From an uncultured Mollicutes bacterium (GTDB taxonomy: Bacteria > Bacillota_I > Bacilli_A > Acholeplasmatales > Anaeroplasmataceae): 64,000 nucleotides of DNA. Under the pieces are notes generated by a model. That model did not search any database. It had not been told where the DNA came from and worked only from the letters and a program-made list of their open reading frames with translations. Where the stretch lies: assembly GCA_947174785.1 (NCBI GenBank), contig CAMWKG010000002.1:62001-126000 (forward strand), written 5' to 3'. The position numbers and the translations under genes are program-made. Positions 36,422-45,350 of the stretch are shown here, piece after piece (positions within the stretch are counted from its first letter, which is position 1; every line of letters begins with the position of its first letter).

Positions 36422-36450
36422 ATTATACTAAAAAAAAGAAAAAATGTCAA
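36422..36450 (-). promoter_or_regulatory. Consensus promoter of the giant gene
   Basis: TTGACA (36450-36445), a 17-base spacer and TATAAT (36427-36422) on the minus strand match the sigma-A consensus perfectly. An 18-bp inverted repeat covers the -35 box. Confidence 0.85.
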
Positions 36451-36462
36451 ATTCGTTTGACA
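36445..36462. promoter_or_regulatory. Inverted repeat over the -35 box of the giant gene
   Basis: TGTCAAATTCGTTTGACA has 7-bp arms around TTCG. One arm is the -35 box, so a protein bound here could control the gene. No regulator can be named. Confidence 0.45.
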
Positions 36463-36546
36463 AAGAAAGCGCTTCGTATAGCTTTTCACTAGGTAAAAAC
36501 AGATAAAAATACCCTATTTAATGGCAAAAATTGTAAGAAAAGAAAT

Positions 36547-36572
36547 AAAAGGCCTAAAAATATAGACCTTTT
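36547..36572 (-). terminator. Terminator after ackA
   Basis: AAAAGGTCTA and TAGGCCTTTT form a 10-bp stem with one wobble pair, followed by TTATTTCTTTT on the minus strand. The rest of the 320-base gap holds the giant gene's promoter and nothing else recognised. Confidence 0.6.
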
Positions 36573-36699
36573 ACCATTGGGAGAGTTATAGTTTGCTTAT
36601 GAAAAAGCTTCTATCTTAATAGGGAAAGATAGTTTGTCTTATTTCTAAGACATCTATAGTATAACCCTGTATTTTTTATTTTATACAAATTTATAAAAA

Positions 36700-37893
36700 T
36701 TATTTTATTTTGGCAACACGTACAGTATCTCTAGCAATCATTACTTCTTCATTTGTAGGAATGATATATAGCTTAATCTTAGAGTTTGGTGTTGAAATAA
36801 TTCTTTCATCAGAGAAGGTATCATTTAATACTTCATCAATCTCAACACCTAGAGGTGCTAATCTCTTAGCAACATTTAAACGTAAATGCTTTAGGTTTTC
36901 ACCCATACCTGCTGTAAAGCAAATTGCATCACAGCCACCTAGATATAACCAATAGGAAGCTACATAATCAGCAATTCTCTTTGCTTGTACATCGAAAGTT
37001 AATTTACATCTGTGATCTCCTGCATTCATTCCTGCAGTTACATCACGAGCATCATTAGAACGTCCAGACATTCCTAAATATCCTGACTTCTTATTTAAAA
37101 TATTCACTACCTCACCAGCAGTCTTTCCTTCCTTATCACAGATATAAGAAACAACTGTAGGGTCAATGTTACCAGTACGAGTTCCCATAGGAATACCCTC
37201 AAGTGGAGTAAGACCCATAGAGGTATCCTTACATTTACCACCATCTACTGCTGAAATAGATGCACCATTTCCTAAGTGACATACGATAATCTTAGTATCC
37301 TTTAAAGGCTTACCCATAATCTGTGCACAACGCTCAGAAACATACTTATGAGATGTACCATGTGCACCATATTTACGAATACCATATTTCTCATACCACT
37401 CATATGGTACTGCATACATATATGCCTCTTCTGGCATAGTTTGATGGAATACAGTATCAAATACTACAACCTGTGGTACCTTTGGTAAAGCCTTTTGGAA
37501 AGCTTTAATACCAATGATATGAGCAGGATTATGTAGAGGTGCTAAATCAGCTAACTCTGCAATCTTATTGATTACGGTTTCATCTACTAAACAAGAATCC
37601 TTGAAATATTCTCCACCTTGTACAACACGATGACCAACACCTGAAATTTCCTTTAAGTCCTTTACGATTCCCTTTTCAACTAAAGTATGTAATAATAACT
37701 CTACACCTTCAGCATGAGTAGGTAGAACTGGATGTGTCTCTTCCTTCTTACCATCATATTTTAGAGTGAAAATACCTTCCTCTAAACCAATACGCTCCAT
37801 TACTCCGGATGCGATTACTGCTTCTGCTGGCATATCTAATAATTGAAATTTGATAGATGAGCTACCAGCGTTTACTGCCATAATTTTTGCCAT
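36700..37893 (-). CDS. ackA: Acetate kinase
   Basis: A 397-residue acetate kinase converting acetyl phosphate plus ADP to acetate plus ATP. NAGSSSIKFQLL, VGHRVVQGGEYF, HNPAHI, GAHGTSHKYV and CHLGNGAS are family signatures. It provides ATP in fermentative growth. The start overlaps the end of ytxK by one base. Confidence 0.97.
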   Translation of the reverse strand: MAKIMAVNAGSSSIKFQLLDMPAEAVIASGVMERIGLEEGIFTLKYDGKKEETHPVLPTHAEGVELLLHTLVEKGIVKDLKEISGVGHRVVQGGEYFKDSCLVDETVINKIAELADLAPLHNPAHIIGIKAFQKALPKVPQVVVFDTVFHQTMPEEAYMYAVPYEWYEKYGIRKYGAHGTSHKYVSERCAQIMGKPLKDTKIIVCHLGNGASISAVDGGKCKDTSMGLTPLEGIPMGTRTGNIDPTVVSYICDKEGKTAGEVVNILNKKSGYLGMSGRSNDARDVTAGMNAGDHRCKLTFDVQAKRIADYVASYWLYLGGCDAICFTAGMGENLKHLRLNVAKRLAPLGVEIDEVLNDTFSDERIISTPNSKIKLYIIPTNEEVMIARDTVRVAKIK

Positions 37894-38846
37894 TATTTGT
37901 TCTCCTCACTTCTATTATTTTTATTTTTCTCAAACCACGCCTCAATTTCAAGTAAGGACTGATTAAATTCCTTAACATCTGTGAAGCTTGGTAGTTTGAC
38001 CATAAAACAATTCTTTTTATCCATAATACACTTTTGTATAACCAGGATAATTTTAGGTTTTGCAACAAACATACTATCTGGAAGTTCAACTAAGCCAATA
38101 ATCGAACACTCCTTAAGAAGCTGCTTTTTAAATTCTTGATTCTTGTCATAATTAAAGAAATCATTACTTAAAATACCAATCATAGCTCCATTATCCTTAA
38201 GCATTTTACTATAATGCAAAATGGCTTCATATGGAAAATATGACTTATCTTCTTCTAGTACCGCATTTGGCATATCAAATACAATACAATCTAGATTTTG
38301 CATAGATAAATTCCTTGTATCCTGCAAGAATAATTCTACATCTATAGAAAGCAAATCACTAACCATTTTTGTAAGCTTAATCATCCACTCATTATTGTCA
38401 CAAGCAAAAGCCTTACAATCCTTATCTAAATGATTCAAAATGGTATGTAAAAGATTTCCCGTTCCACAAAGAGGATCTAAAATTGTCATTTCCTTAGATG
38501 TATTCAATTTCGTAATTAAATAGGCAATGAATATTCCCAAAGTATCAGGAGTTGTATTTCCATTGGCAATGCGCATCTCTTTAAATCCTTTTAAAAGAAT
38601 TGCTTGCATAGCCTTACGAACATCTTCTACAGTAAAATCTACATCGGCTAATTTATCATAAACCAAATTTAGTTTTCTTGTAGTTTCCTCATCGCAATCA
38701 CAAACCACATCAGAGGCTAAAATATTTTCTACAGTCATTTCAATTAATTCAAAATAGGATTTATGAAATGCATCATATAGTATATTGTTTGATTCATCAA
38801 CACAATCGTAGAATAACTCTAGATGGTCTGTTTTAATATCTTGCAT
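37893..38846 (-). CDS. ytxK: YtxK-like N6-methylase-fold protein
   Basis: A 317-residue class I methyltransferase-fold protein. DPLCGTGNLLHTIL is the S-adenosylmethionine loop. Motif IV reads DMPN instead of the (N/D)PP(Y/F) expected of active adenine methylases. Its place directly before ackA is the same as ytxK in Bacillus. Function is not established; loss of a standard motif IV argues against DNA methylation. The ATG at 38846 has GGTGA upstream. Confidence 0.8.
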   Translation of the reverse strand: MQDIKTDHLELFYDCVDESNNILYDAFHKSYFELIEMTVENILASDVVCDCDEETTRKLNLVYDKLADVDFTVEDVRKAMQAILLKGFKEMRIANGNTTPDTLGIFIAYLITKLNTSKEMTILDPLCGTGNLLHTILNHLDKDCKAFACDNNEWMIKLTKMVSDLLSIDVELFLQDTRNLSMQNLDCIVFDMPNAVLEEDKSYFPYEAILHYSKMLKDNGAMIGILSNDFFNYDKNQEFKKQLLKECSIIGLVELPDSMFVAKPKIILVIQKCIMDKKNCFMVKLPSFTDVKEFNQSLLEIEAWFEKNKNNRSEENK

Positions 38847-38863
38847 AGAATTCACCATTCATT

Positions 38864-38892
38864 ATTATAACAAATTTACCAATTCTTGTAAA
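38864..38892 (-). promoter_or_regulatory. Promoter of ytxK-ackA
   Basis: TTTACA, a 17-base spacer and TATAAT on the minus strand, about 18 bases before the ytxK start. Confidence 0.65.
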
Positions 38893-38894
38893 CT

Positions 38895-39545
38895 TTATTC
38901 CTCATTTATTTTTACCTTAGGTAAATTTAGTTTAAAATGGAAAGCCAAATATCTTATCCCAACTACCAAAGCAATCGTTAAGATTGCTGCTAAGGAATAC
39001 ATATTGCTGTAAAGGGTTATAAGATAAAATAAGAGTGCGCCTATAATTGCTGCCACACAGTAGATATGTTTTCTAAAGATTGCTGGAATGTGAGCAGACA
39101 TAATATCTCTAAGCATTCCTCCACCTACTGCAGTTAATACTGCACAAAAGATAATTAAAAAATGATTGGTGATCCCAAATTCCTTAGTAAGTGTGGCTCC
39201 TACCACGACGAAGACACCTAAACCTAAGCTATCAATTATATTATACACAATTTGATAAGCCTTACTCTCAACCACCTTAATATCCTTTAGAATATACATC
39301 ACCACAAAAACAATGATTGTTGTTGCAGCAGCTACTATCACATAGCTAGGATTTTCAAACATCAAAGGCATTGGTCTTCCAATAATTAAATCTCTAAATA
39401 AGCCACCACCTACTGCAGTGGTACAACCTAATATCATAACTCCTAAAATATCCATTCGGTTCTCAATTGCAATTAAAGCACCTGATATGGCAAAAGCAAT
39501 TGTACCAATGTATTCTAATATAGTTATCATCAAATCTATATCCAT
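38895..39545 (-). CDS. TRIC-type cation channel family protein (UPF0126)
   Basis: A 216-residue membrane protein with about seven helices. Two halves each carry the family motif: TAVGGGLFRDLIIGRPMP and TAVGGGMLRDIMSAHIP. Prokaryotic TRIC homologues are trimeric monovalent-cation channels. It lies 1 base after the HAD gene, in one transcript with the HAD and NUDIX genes. Confidence 0.88.
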   Translation of the reverse strand: MDIDLMITILEYIGTIAFAISGALIAIENRMDILGVMILGCTTAVGGGLFRDLIIGRPMPLMFENPSYVIVAAATTIIVFVVMYILKDIKVVESKAYQIVYNIIDSLGLGVFVVVGATLTKEFGITNHFLIIFCAVLTAVGGGMLRDIMSAHIPAIFRKHIYCVAAIIGALLFYLITLYSNMYSLAAILTIALVVGIRYLAFHFKLNLPKVKINEE

Positions 39546-39546
39546 A

Positions 39547-40188
39547 TTAATTCTCTCCTATATATTTTAATAATCCTAATGGTGTATCAACAATTCTATT
39601 CGTAAGTTTAGAAAGGACTTCTTTACTTCTAAAGCCATAAGAAACAAAGACACCATCGATTAATGCATTATTACAGGTTGTTATGTCAACTTCACTGTCT
39701 CCGACATAAAGAACTTCTTCTTTTTTTAAACTATATTGTTCTAAAACAGACAATAAGAAGCTAGCATCCGGCTTTCTTGATCTTCCTGTAACCTCGCCAT
39801 AAATAAACTCCATTTGGTTAGGAAAATGTTCTTCTACAAGCTTTCTAGCAATATCCTCTACCTTGTTTGTTAATACACCTACAAGAATATCATTATTCTT
39901 ACAATAGTTTAACACTTCATCTATTCCTTCATATTTTCTTGTAAAGTCATTATAATGTAGAGAATAGTAGGCTTTAAAGGATACTAAAATGTCATCTATA
40001 AATAAACTGTTTTGAGAAGCTAATAAAAGTAGATTACGAATCCCATTTCCAATATAGCTTTTGGTCTGTTCTAAGTTGATGGGCTGAAGATGAAATTGTT
40101 TTAAAGCAAAATTACAAGCTTCCTTCAAATCCTCTAATGTATTTAATATCGTTCCATCTAAATCAAAAATAACGAGTTTATATTTCAT
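39547..40188 (-). CDS. HAD phosphatase, phosphoglycolate phosphatase-like
   Basis: A 213-residue HAD hydrolase. IFDLDGTILNT gives the nucleophile and acid Asp, GVLTNK the motif II residue, and YVGDSEVDI the metal ligands. It resembles Gph and PpaX enzymes; the physiological substrate is unknown. Its start overlaps the NUDIX gene end by 11 bases. Confidence 0.85.
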   Translation of the reverse strand: MKYKLVIFDLDGTILNTLEDLKEACNFALKQFHLQPINLEQTKSYIGNGIRNLLLLASQNSLFIDDILVSFKAYYSLHYNDFTRKYEGIDEVLNYCKNNDILVGVLTNKVEDIARKLVEEHFPNQMEFIYGEVTGRSRKPDASFLLSVLEQYSLKKEEVLYVGDSEVDITTCNNALIDGVFVSYGFRSKEVLSKLTNRIVDTPLGLLKYIGEN

Positions 40189-40675
40189 GATTCTTTACCT
40201 TATTATAAAATAGCATATAAAACTGTTCTGCCAAACTTCCCTTTGCTATTTTTTCTTTCCCTTCTTCTATACTAAACCAAGCATAGTCATCAATTTCATA
40301 ATTAGAACAAACATTTGTATTCTGAACTACTGCAATAAAATTAATCATTAAAGTGTTAGATTTTTCATAATATTCTGTTTTTTGAAAAATTAAGCGGTTT
40401 ACCTTTAGTCCAACCTCTTCTTGTATTTCTCGCCTTGCTGCATCCTCTGCATTTTCCCCTTGATTAATATATCCTGCAACTAATATATGCTTTTTTTTAC
40501 CGTATTGTTCAATCAATAAAACTTTATCTAAATCCTTTGTAGTAATTATCATACTTACTGCCGTATTAAAAATCTTAAAACGATATTCTTTACAACTTGG
40601 ACAATAAGGAATGATTCCCTCATGCTCTAATTCCTTTTCTATAAGCTTTGTTCCACAATGTATACAATACTTCAT
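40178..40675 (-). CDS. NUDIX hydrolase with N-terminal zinc ribbon
   Basis: A 165-residue protein. CIHC and CPSC pairs in residues 4-30 form a zinc ribbon as in NudC-type enzymes. The Nudix box GYINQGENAEDAARREIQEEVG is complete across residues of about 68-90. NudC enzymes hydrolyse NADH and remove NAD caps from RNA; the NudC-specific motif is not clearly seen, so the substrate is left open. First gene of the NUDIX-HAD-TRIC unit. Confidence 0.85.
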   Translation of the reverse strand: MKYCIHCGTKLIEKELEHEGIIPYCPSCKEYRFKIFNTAVSMIITTKDLDKVLLIEQYGKKKHILVAGYINQGENAEDAARREIQEEVGLKVNRLIFQKTEYYEKSNTLMINFIAVVQNTNVCSNYEIDDYAWFSIEEGKEKIAKGSLAEQFYMLFYNKVKNHEI

Positions 40676-40757
40676 AATCTACACCTTCACAATCGCTTTT
40701 ATTTTACCACCATATCACATTTTTTTCTATATAACACCAACAAAATAAAAAAAATAA

Positions 40758-41198
40758 CTATTTTTCAATAATTATTTTCTCTCCTACGACTAATAATTTA
40801 TTTTCATTGAGTTTTAATAAATCTAGTGGAGATAATTGATATCTTGCTAGAATATCTTCTATACTTTCACCAGGTCTTACTGTATGAACCTTATCCGTTC
40901 TAAAAGGTATAGTTTGATTTGGAGCTACCTTTAAATTAGATATGTCCTTGAAATTCAAGTTATACTTGTTGATTAATCCTTCCACACTATCACTTGATTT
41001 TGTAACATAATCCTGTCTTTTTGGAATAAACAAGATTTGGTTCGGATAAATCATATTAGACACTAAATGATTTGTATTTTTTAAATCCTCAACACTAACT
41101 CCATATTTTTTAGCAATTGTGTATAAGGAATCATTTTGTTTTACGACATATTGATCATATGTACTATAATTTGGATTGTAATAATTCATTTTTTTCAC
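40758..41198 (-). CDS. LysM-domain protein
   Basis: A 146-residue protein made of two clear LysM domains (about 15-58: VKQNDSLYTIAKKYGVSVEDL; about 102-146: VRPGESIEDILARYQLSPLDL) and a degenerate one between. There is no signal peptide or membrane helix, which is unusual for a peptidoglycan-binding protein. It resembles small SafA- or YkvP-like LysM proteins of Bacilli. It follows ung in the same direction. Confidence 0.75.
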   Translation of the reverse strand: MKKMNYYNPNYSTYDQYVVKQNDSLYTIAKKYGVSVEDLKNTNHLVSNMIYPNQILFIPKRQDYVTKSSDSVEGLINKYNLNFKDISNLKVAPNQTIPFRTDKVHTVRPGESIEDILARYQLSPLDLLKLNENKLLVVGEKIIIEK

Positions 41199-41213
41199 CC
41201 ATTCTATACTATG

Positions 41214-41241
41214 TGAAAAAAAGGCCTTTGATTAGGCCTTT
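41214..41241 (-). terminator. Terminator at the end of ung
   Basis: AAAGGCC and GGCCTTT enclose an 8-base loop and are followed by a T run on the minus strand. Confidence 0.7.
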
Positions 41242-41882
41242 ACCCATTTTATAGGTTCAATATGATTTTGGATTAAAAATTGATTCGTTCTAGAAAAAGG
41301 TCTAGAACCAAAAAAACCACGATAAGCTGATAATGGAGATGGATGAGCAGATTTAATAATGAAATGCTTTGGATTATTTAAAAAGCATTGTTTAGATTGT
41401 GCTGCTGAACCCCAAAGAATAAATACAATGGGTTGATCTAAGGTATTTAATTTTTGGATAGCATGATCCGTAAGTATTTCCCAACCTAATCCTCTATGGG
41501 AAAAGGCTTGTCCTTCCCTAACAGTTAACAACGTATTTAATAAGAGCACTCCTTGTTCTGCCAAATAATCTAGGTTCCCATCTTGATTTACAAAAACCCC
41601 TAAGTCAGTACTCATCTCTTTATAAATGTTTTGTAAGGAGGGTGGTAACACAGGACATAAAACAGAAAAAGCTAATCCATGAGCTTGATTCACTTCATGA
41701 TAAGGATCCTGTCCTAAAATCACAACCTTGACATTTTCCATTTTCGTTTTTGAAAAGGCATGATATATTTTTCTATAATCCGGAAAACAACGATATGTAG
41801 CATATTCCTTATCTACTGCTTCCTTTAAACTTTGATAATATGGAAGCTTTTTTTCTTCTTCAATAAATTCTTTCCAACCCAT
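41232..41882 (-). CDS. ung: Uracil-DNA glycosylase
   Basis: A 216-residue family 1 UDG that removes uracil from DNA. GQDPYHEVNQAHGLAFSV carries the catalytic Asp, LLLNTLLTV follows, and HPSPLSAYRGF is the DNA-intercalation loop. The ATG at 41882 has AGAGGT upstream; a longer frame begins six codons earlier without a site. Confidence 0.96.
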   Translation of the reverse strand: MGWKEFIEEEKKLPYYQSLKEAVDKEYATYRCFPDYRKIYHAFSKTKMENVKVVILGQDPYHEVNQAHGLAFSVLCPVLPPSLQNIYKEMSTDLGVFVNQDGNLDYLAEQGVLLLNTLLTVREGQAFSHRGLGWEILTDHAIQKLNTLDQPIVFILWGSAAQSKQCFLNNPKHFIIKSAHPSPLSAYRGFFGSRPFSRTNQFLIQNHIEPIKWVKA

Positions 41883-42009
41883 TTTGATTACCTCTTGCAT
41901 ATTAAAGATTTTACCACAAATATTGACAAAAGCCTAGCCCTATGTCATAACAAAATGTACAAATCTCAATTAAATACGGATATGCCTCTAAGGAACATAA
42001 ACTATCCTA

Positions 42010-42045
42010 AAAATATCGATATTTAGATATTGTTGGAATCTCCAA
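42010..42045. repeat. Two adjacent small palindromes
   Basis: AAATATCGATATTT (about 42010-42023) is a perfect palindrome, and GTTGGAATCTCCAAC follows within 20 bases. They lie between ung and the gapA terminator. No gene is here; their role is unknown. Confidence 0.3.
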
Positions 42046-42083
42046 CTTTATTTAATCGTTAAGATGAATAAACAAAAATAAAA

Positions 42084-42115
42084 AACTGTGAGAGTTTTAA
42101 AAGCTCTTCACAGTT
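42084..42115 (-). terminator. Terminator of gapA
   Basis: AACTGTGA-AGAG and CTC-TCACAGTT form a long stem with one bulge and are followed by TTTTATTTTT on the minus strand. Confidence 0.85.
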
Positions 42116-42132
42116 TCTTTTTTTTCAAATAA

Positions 42133-43164
42133 TTACTTTAATTCAGCAAAATATTTGATTGTTCTAACCATTTGGCTAGTGTATGAATTTTCATTGTCAT
42201 ACCAAGATACAACTTGAACTTCATATAAATCATCAGTAAGCTTAGCTACCATAGTTTGAGTTGCATCAAATAAAGAACCATATCTCATACCGATAACATC
42301 AGAAGATACGATTGGATCTTCATTATATCCAAATGACTCAGAAGCAGCAGCCTTCATTGCAGCGTTAATTCCATCAACAGTAACGTCCTTACCCTTAACT
42401 ACTGCAGTTAAAATTGTAGTTGAACCAGTTGTTACAGGAACACGTTGTGCAGAACCAATTAGCTTACCATTTAATTCAGGAATAACTAAACCGATTGCCT
42501 TTGCAGCACCAGTAGAGTTTGGAACGATGTTTGCAGCACCAGCACGTGCTCTTCTTAAATCGCCCTTTCTATGTGGTCCGTCAAGAATCATTTGGTCTCC
42601 TGTATAAGCATGAATTGTGCTCATAATACCAGATTGGATTGCAGCATACTTATTTAAAGCATCAGCCATAGGAGCTAGACAGTTTGTAGTACAAGAAGCT
42701 GCAGAAATAATAGCATCATTCTTTGTTAAAGTCTTTTCATTAACTCCGAATACAACTGTTGGAAGATCATTTCCAGCTGGAGCTGAAATAACAACCTTCT
42801 TAGCACCAGCATCGATATGAGCTTGTGCCTTTTCCTTCTTTGTGTAGAAACCAGTACATTCTAATACAACATCTACACCTAACTTACCCCAAGGTAGGTT
42901 TACTGCATCCTTTTCAGCATAGATAGTGATTGTCTTTCCATCAACTGTGATTGAGCCTTCTCCTGCTTCTACAGTATGTAAGCCTTCACCGATGTGTCCA
43001 CAATATCCACCTTGTGCAGTATCATACTTTAATAAATTTGCTAACATCTTTGGATCAGTTAAATCGTTAATTGCAACAATTTCATAACCCTTTGCACCAA
43101 ACATTTGTCTAAAAGCTAAACGTCCAATACGTCCAAATCCGTTAATTGCTACTTTAATAGCCAT
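42133..43164 (-). CDS. gapA: Glyceraldehyde-3-phosphate dehydrogenase
   Basis: A 343-residue GAPDH of glycolysis. [13 protein letters not shown] binds [15 protein letters not shown] holds the catalytic Cys, and [14 protein letters not shown] is the C-terminal signature. It is preceded by an AGGAGG site and its own promoter. It stands alone rather than with pgk and tpiA. Confidence 0.98.
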   Translation of the reverse strand: MAIKVAINGFGRIGRLAFRQMFGAKGYEIVAINDLTDPKMLANLLKYDTAQGGYCGHIGEGLHTVEAGEGSITVDGKTITIYAEKDAVNLPWGKLGVDVVLECTGFYTKKEKAQAHIDAGAKKVVISAPAGNDLPTVVFGVNEKTLTKNDAIISAASCTTNCLAPMADALNKYAAIQSGIMSTIHAYTGDQMILDGPHRKGDLRRARAGAANIVPNSTGAAKAIGLVIPELNGKLIGSAQRVPVTTGSTTILTAVVKGKDVTVDGINAAMKAAASESFGYNEDPIVSSDVIGMRYGSLFDATQTMVAKLTDDLYEVQVVSWYDNENSYTSQMVRTIKYFAELK

Positions 43165-43204
43165 ATTTTAAATTCCTCCTAAAATTGAATTTTTTACATC
43201 TATT

Positions 43205-43233
43205 ATTTTACCACTTTATTTTTTTATTATCAA
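43205..43233 (-). promoter_or_regulatory. Promoter of gapA
   Basis: TTGATA, a 17-base spacer and TAAAAT on the minus strand, about 40 bases before the gapA start. Confidence 0.55.
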
Positions 43234-43316
43234 TATATTTTCTCTCGACAGTATCATACAAAAAAATGTAAACGTTTTTGGTAAGATATGGAAGGACGAA
43301 AGAAAAGGTGAATAAA

Positions 43317-43886
43317 ATGAATTATATTCCATACGTACTAGAAAAAGGATCAAATGGAGAAAGAAGCTATGATATTTACTCTAGACTATTACAAGATAGA
43401 ATTATTCTTTTAGTAGGAGAGATTGATGATCATATGTCATCCTTATTGATTTCTCAGCTACTATATTTAGATTCTGTAAATCATGAGGATATTGATATTT
43501 ACATTTCTTCTCCTGGAGGTTCTATCACTGCAGGACTAGGCATATTTGATACCCTACATCACATCAGTTCTAAGGTCAATACGATTGTTGTTGGGATGGC
43601 TGCATCTATGGCTGCATTCCTACTTGCCAGTGGTACGGGAAAAAGATATGCTCTTCCCCATGCAGAGGTAATGATACATCAACCCTATGGAGGGATGCAA
43701 GGTGTAGTATCTGACATTGATATTCAAGCAAAACGCCTGTTAAAAACAAAAGCTCTGATGAATGACCTACTTGCCGAACTTACACATCAAAGTGTAGAAC
43801 GCATAGCTCACGACACAGAGCGAGATTATTATATGTCAGCCACTGAAGCACTTGAGTATCATATCATTGATGAAATTCTATCTTAA
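43317..43886 (+). CDS. clpP: ATP-dependent Clp protease proteolytic subunit
   Basis: A 189-residue ClpP. The catalytic Ser lies in VGMAASMAAFLLASG, the His in HAEVMIHQPYGG, and the C-terminal RDYYMSATEALEYHIIDEIL is standard. It forms the barrel of the ClpXP or ClpCP protease. The ATG at 43317 has AAAGGTG upstream; the 13 extra codons in the longer frame have no site. Divergent from gapA. Confidence 0.93.
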   Translation: MNYIPYVLEKGSNGERSYDIYSRLLQDRIILLVGEIDDHMSSLLISQLLYLDSVNHEDIDIYISSPGGSITAGLGIFDTLHHISSKVNTIVVGMAASMAAFLLASGTGKRYALPHAEVMIHQPYGGMQGVVSDIDIQAKRLLKTKALMNDLLAELTHQSVERIAHDTERDYYMSATEALEYHIIDEILS

Positions 43887-43902
43887 TGGATAGAATTTTT
43901 TC
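43873..43902 (+). terminator. Terminator of clpP
   Basis: AAATTCTATC and GATAGAATTT form a 10-bp stem across the clpP stop codon, followed by T residues. Confidence 0.7.
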
Positions 43903-43903
43903 T

Positions 43904-44671
43904 TTATTCTGTGATAAAGGTTCTTCTTATTCTTTCTACAAACGAAATATCCTTTGGATGAGCCAAAGATATTTTATTTGGCTTCAGTTTTATATGAGCA
44001 CTACAAAAATTCTTCAAATGGTAGGATAAATGGTCAATGGTAACAAAAACCTCTTCTGGTTGCTTGACCTCTAAAGTTACTGTTCTTTCTTGGGATAATA
44101 ACAAGGAAGCAGAAAGTGTCCGATATTGATTCGAATTAATCCCTGCAATTTCCGTAATTTGAAAAGCCTTAAGATTTGGTTCTACAACTGCTCCAAATAA
44201 TGATTTATTATACGCAGTGGATCCATAGGCAGTGGAAATACACAAGCCTGTCCCTCTGAAAGTTTCTAGCTTCTGCTCATCTATATTTACATCTAGAATT
44301 AAAGTTTTGGGGGGTGTAATAATTGTCATTTCATTAATTGCAAAGGCAAAAATTTTTTGTTCTAAAGTAGTTAATTCACAATCGATTACATCAACCTTTT
44401 CAATATGATAGGTTTCGTTATTTATATCCTCAATAAGCTCAGACAAAGTATCTAAAGTATAGTTTGCATAAAATCCTAAATGCCCTGTGTGAATTCCAAA
44501 GAAGATTGCATCAGGATATTGGTGTACAGCCGAAATAAAGGTTCCATCTCCACCTACAACCACAATTAAATCGGGGTTTGCTTGATTTAATTCAAAATGA
44601 ATTTTTTCTGTTAATTTTTCCCTTATTCCACAAGATATTGCATCATCCTTGCTTACAATCCAATATTTCAT
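43904..44671 (-). CDS. nadK: NAD kinase
   Basis: A 255-residue NAD kinase making NADP. VVVGGDGTFISA is the signature, followed by GIHTGHLGFYANY, INEMTI and GLCISTAYGSTAYNKSL. It is convergent with clpP and divergent from the CYTH gene. Confidence 0.95.
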   Translation of the reverse strand: MKYWIVSKDDAISCGIREKLTEKIHFELNQANPDLIVVVGGDGTFISAVHQYPDAIFFGIHTGHLGFYANYTLDTLSELIEDINNETYHIEKVDVIDCELTTLEQKIFAFAINEMTIITPPKTLILDVNIDEQKLETFRGTGLCISTAYGSTAYNKSLFGAVVEPNLKAFQITEIAGINSNQYRTLSASLLLSQERTVTLEVKQPEEVFVTIDHLSYHLKNFCSAHIKLKPNKISLAHPKDISFVERIRRTFITE

Positions 44672-44713
44672 TTTATCATTCCTATTCTTTTTTATAATAT
44701 TTTATCACAACAC

Positions 44714-44742
44714 TTGATTTTTTTAAATAAATATTAGATAAT
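44714..44742 (+). promoter_or_regulatory. Promoter of the CYTH gene
   Basis: TTGATT, a 17-base spacer and GATAAT lie about 32 bases before the CYTH start. Confidence 0.55.
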
Positions 44743-44774
44743 ATTTATATATCGTTTCAAAAGAGGTATGTGAG

Positions 44775-45317
44775 ATGAACAAAAACAAGGAAATAGAATT
44801 CAAAACATTTATTTCAAAAGAAACATACGAGGCTCTCTTAGAAGAGTTTAACCTATCGAACAATATCTTTCCTCAAACAAATCATTATTTTGATACAGAG
44901 GATACGAAGCTGATGGGAGATCAAACTGTACTTAGAATTCGTCAAAAGGGAAATAATTTCAAGCTTACTAAAAAAACAAGATCTAAGGTTGGAGCAGATG
45001 AAACACACATTTTTATTACCAAGGAAAAGGCATTAGAAATGTTGGAAAACGGCTTTGATGCAAGCATTATAGGACTTCCTTATCAGGTAAAAAAGATTGC
45101 AGAGTTAACCACCTATAGAGCATCCTGTCCTTACAAGGATGGAACTATCTTCTTCGATCGTAGTGAATACTACGGAAAAGTTGACTATGAGATAGAATAT
45201 GAAGTAGATGAAATCAAGCAAGGATTAAAGGATTTTAGAGAGTTTTTAAAATATTACAATATTGAATATAAGGAATCAATAAGAAAAAGTAAACGTGCTT
45301 TTGACAATAGAAAATAG
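44775..45317 (+). CDS. CYTH-domain protein (YjbK-like triphosphatase)
   Basis: A 180-residue CYTH-superfamily protein. EIEFK at residues 6-10 is the ExExK metal and phosphate signature, and YFDTED, RIRQK and YEIEYEVDE are the tunnel strands. In Bacillota this is the YjbK group, near nadK (ppnK) and relQ in many genomes, acting on triphosphates or polyphosphate. Exact substrate unknown. Confidence 0.85.
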   Translation: MNKNKEIEFKTFISKETYEALLEEFNLSNNIFPQTNHYFDTEDTKLMGDQTVLRIRQKGNNFKLTKKTRSKVGADETHIFITKEKALEMLENGFDASIIGLPYQVKKIAELTTYRASCPYKDGTIFFDRSEYYGKVDYEIEYEVDEIKQGLKDFREFLKYYNIEYKESIRKSKRAFDNRK

Positions 45318-45349
45318 GACATAGCCAGATAAAGGGCTATGTCCTTTTT
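45317..45349 (+). terminator. Terminator of the CYTH gene
   Basis: GGACATAGCC and GGCTATGTCC form a perfect 10-bp stem with an 8-base loop, followed by five T. It may serve both strands. Confidence 0.9.
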
Positions 45350-45350
45350 A

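Noticed and set aside
36466-36480. cre-like AAGCGCTT core upstream of the giant gene
   Set aside because: Only the central palindrome fits; several conserved flanking positions are wrong.
37893-38846. YtxK as a restriction-modification methyltransferase
   Set aside because: Its position before ackA is the conserved Bacillus arrangement, motif IV is atypical and there is no restriction gene nearby.
41832-42026. Plus-strand 64-codon frame over the start of ung
   Set aside because: It overlaps a certain gene on the other strand, has no ribosome site and no recognisable sequence.
43267-43280. cre site between gapA and clpP (TGTAAACGTTTTTG)
   Set aside because: The last two conserved positions of the consensus do not match, so it was not listed as a CcpA site.
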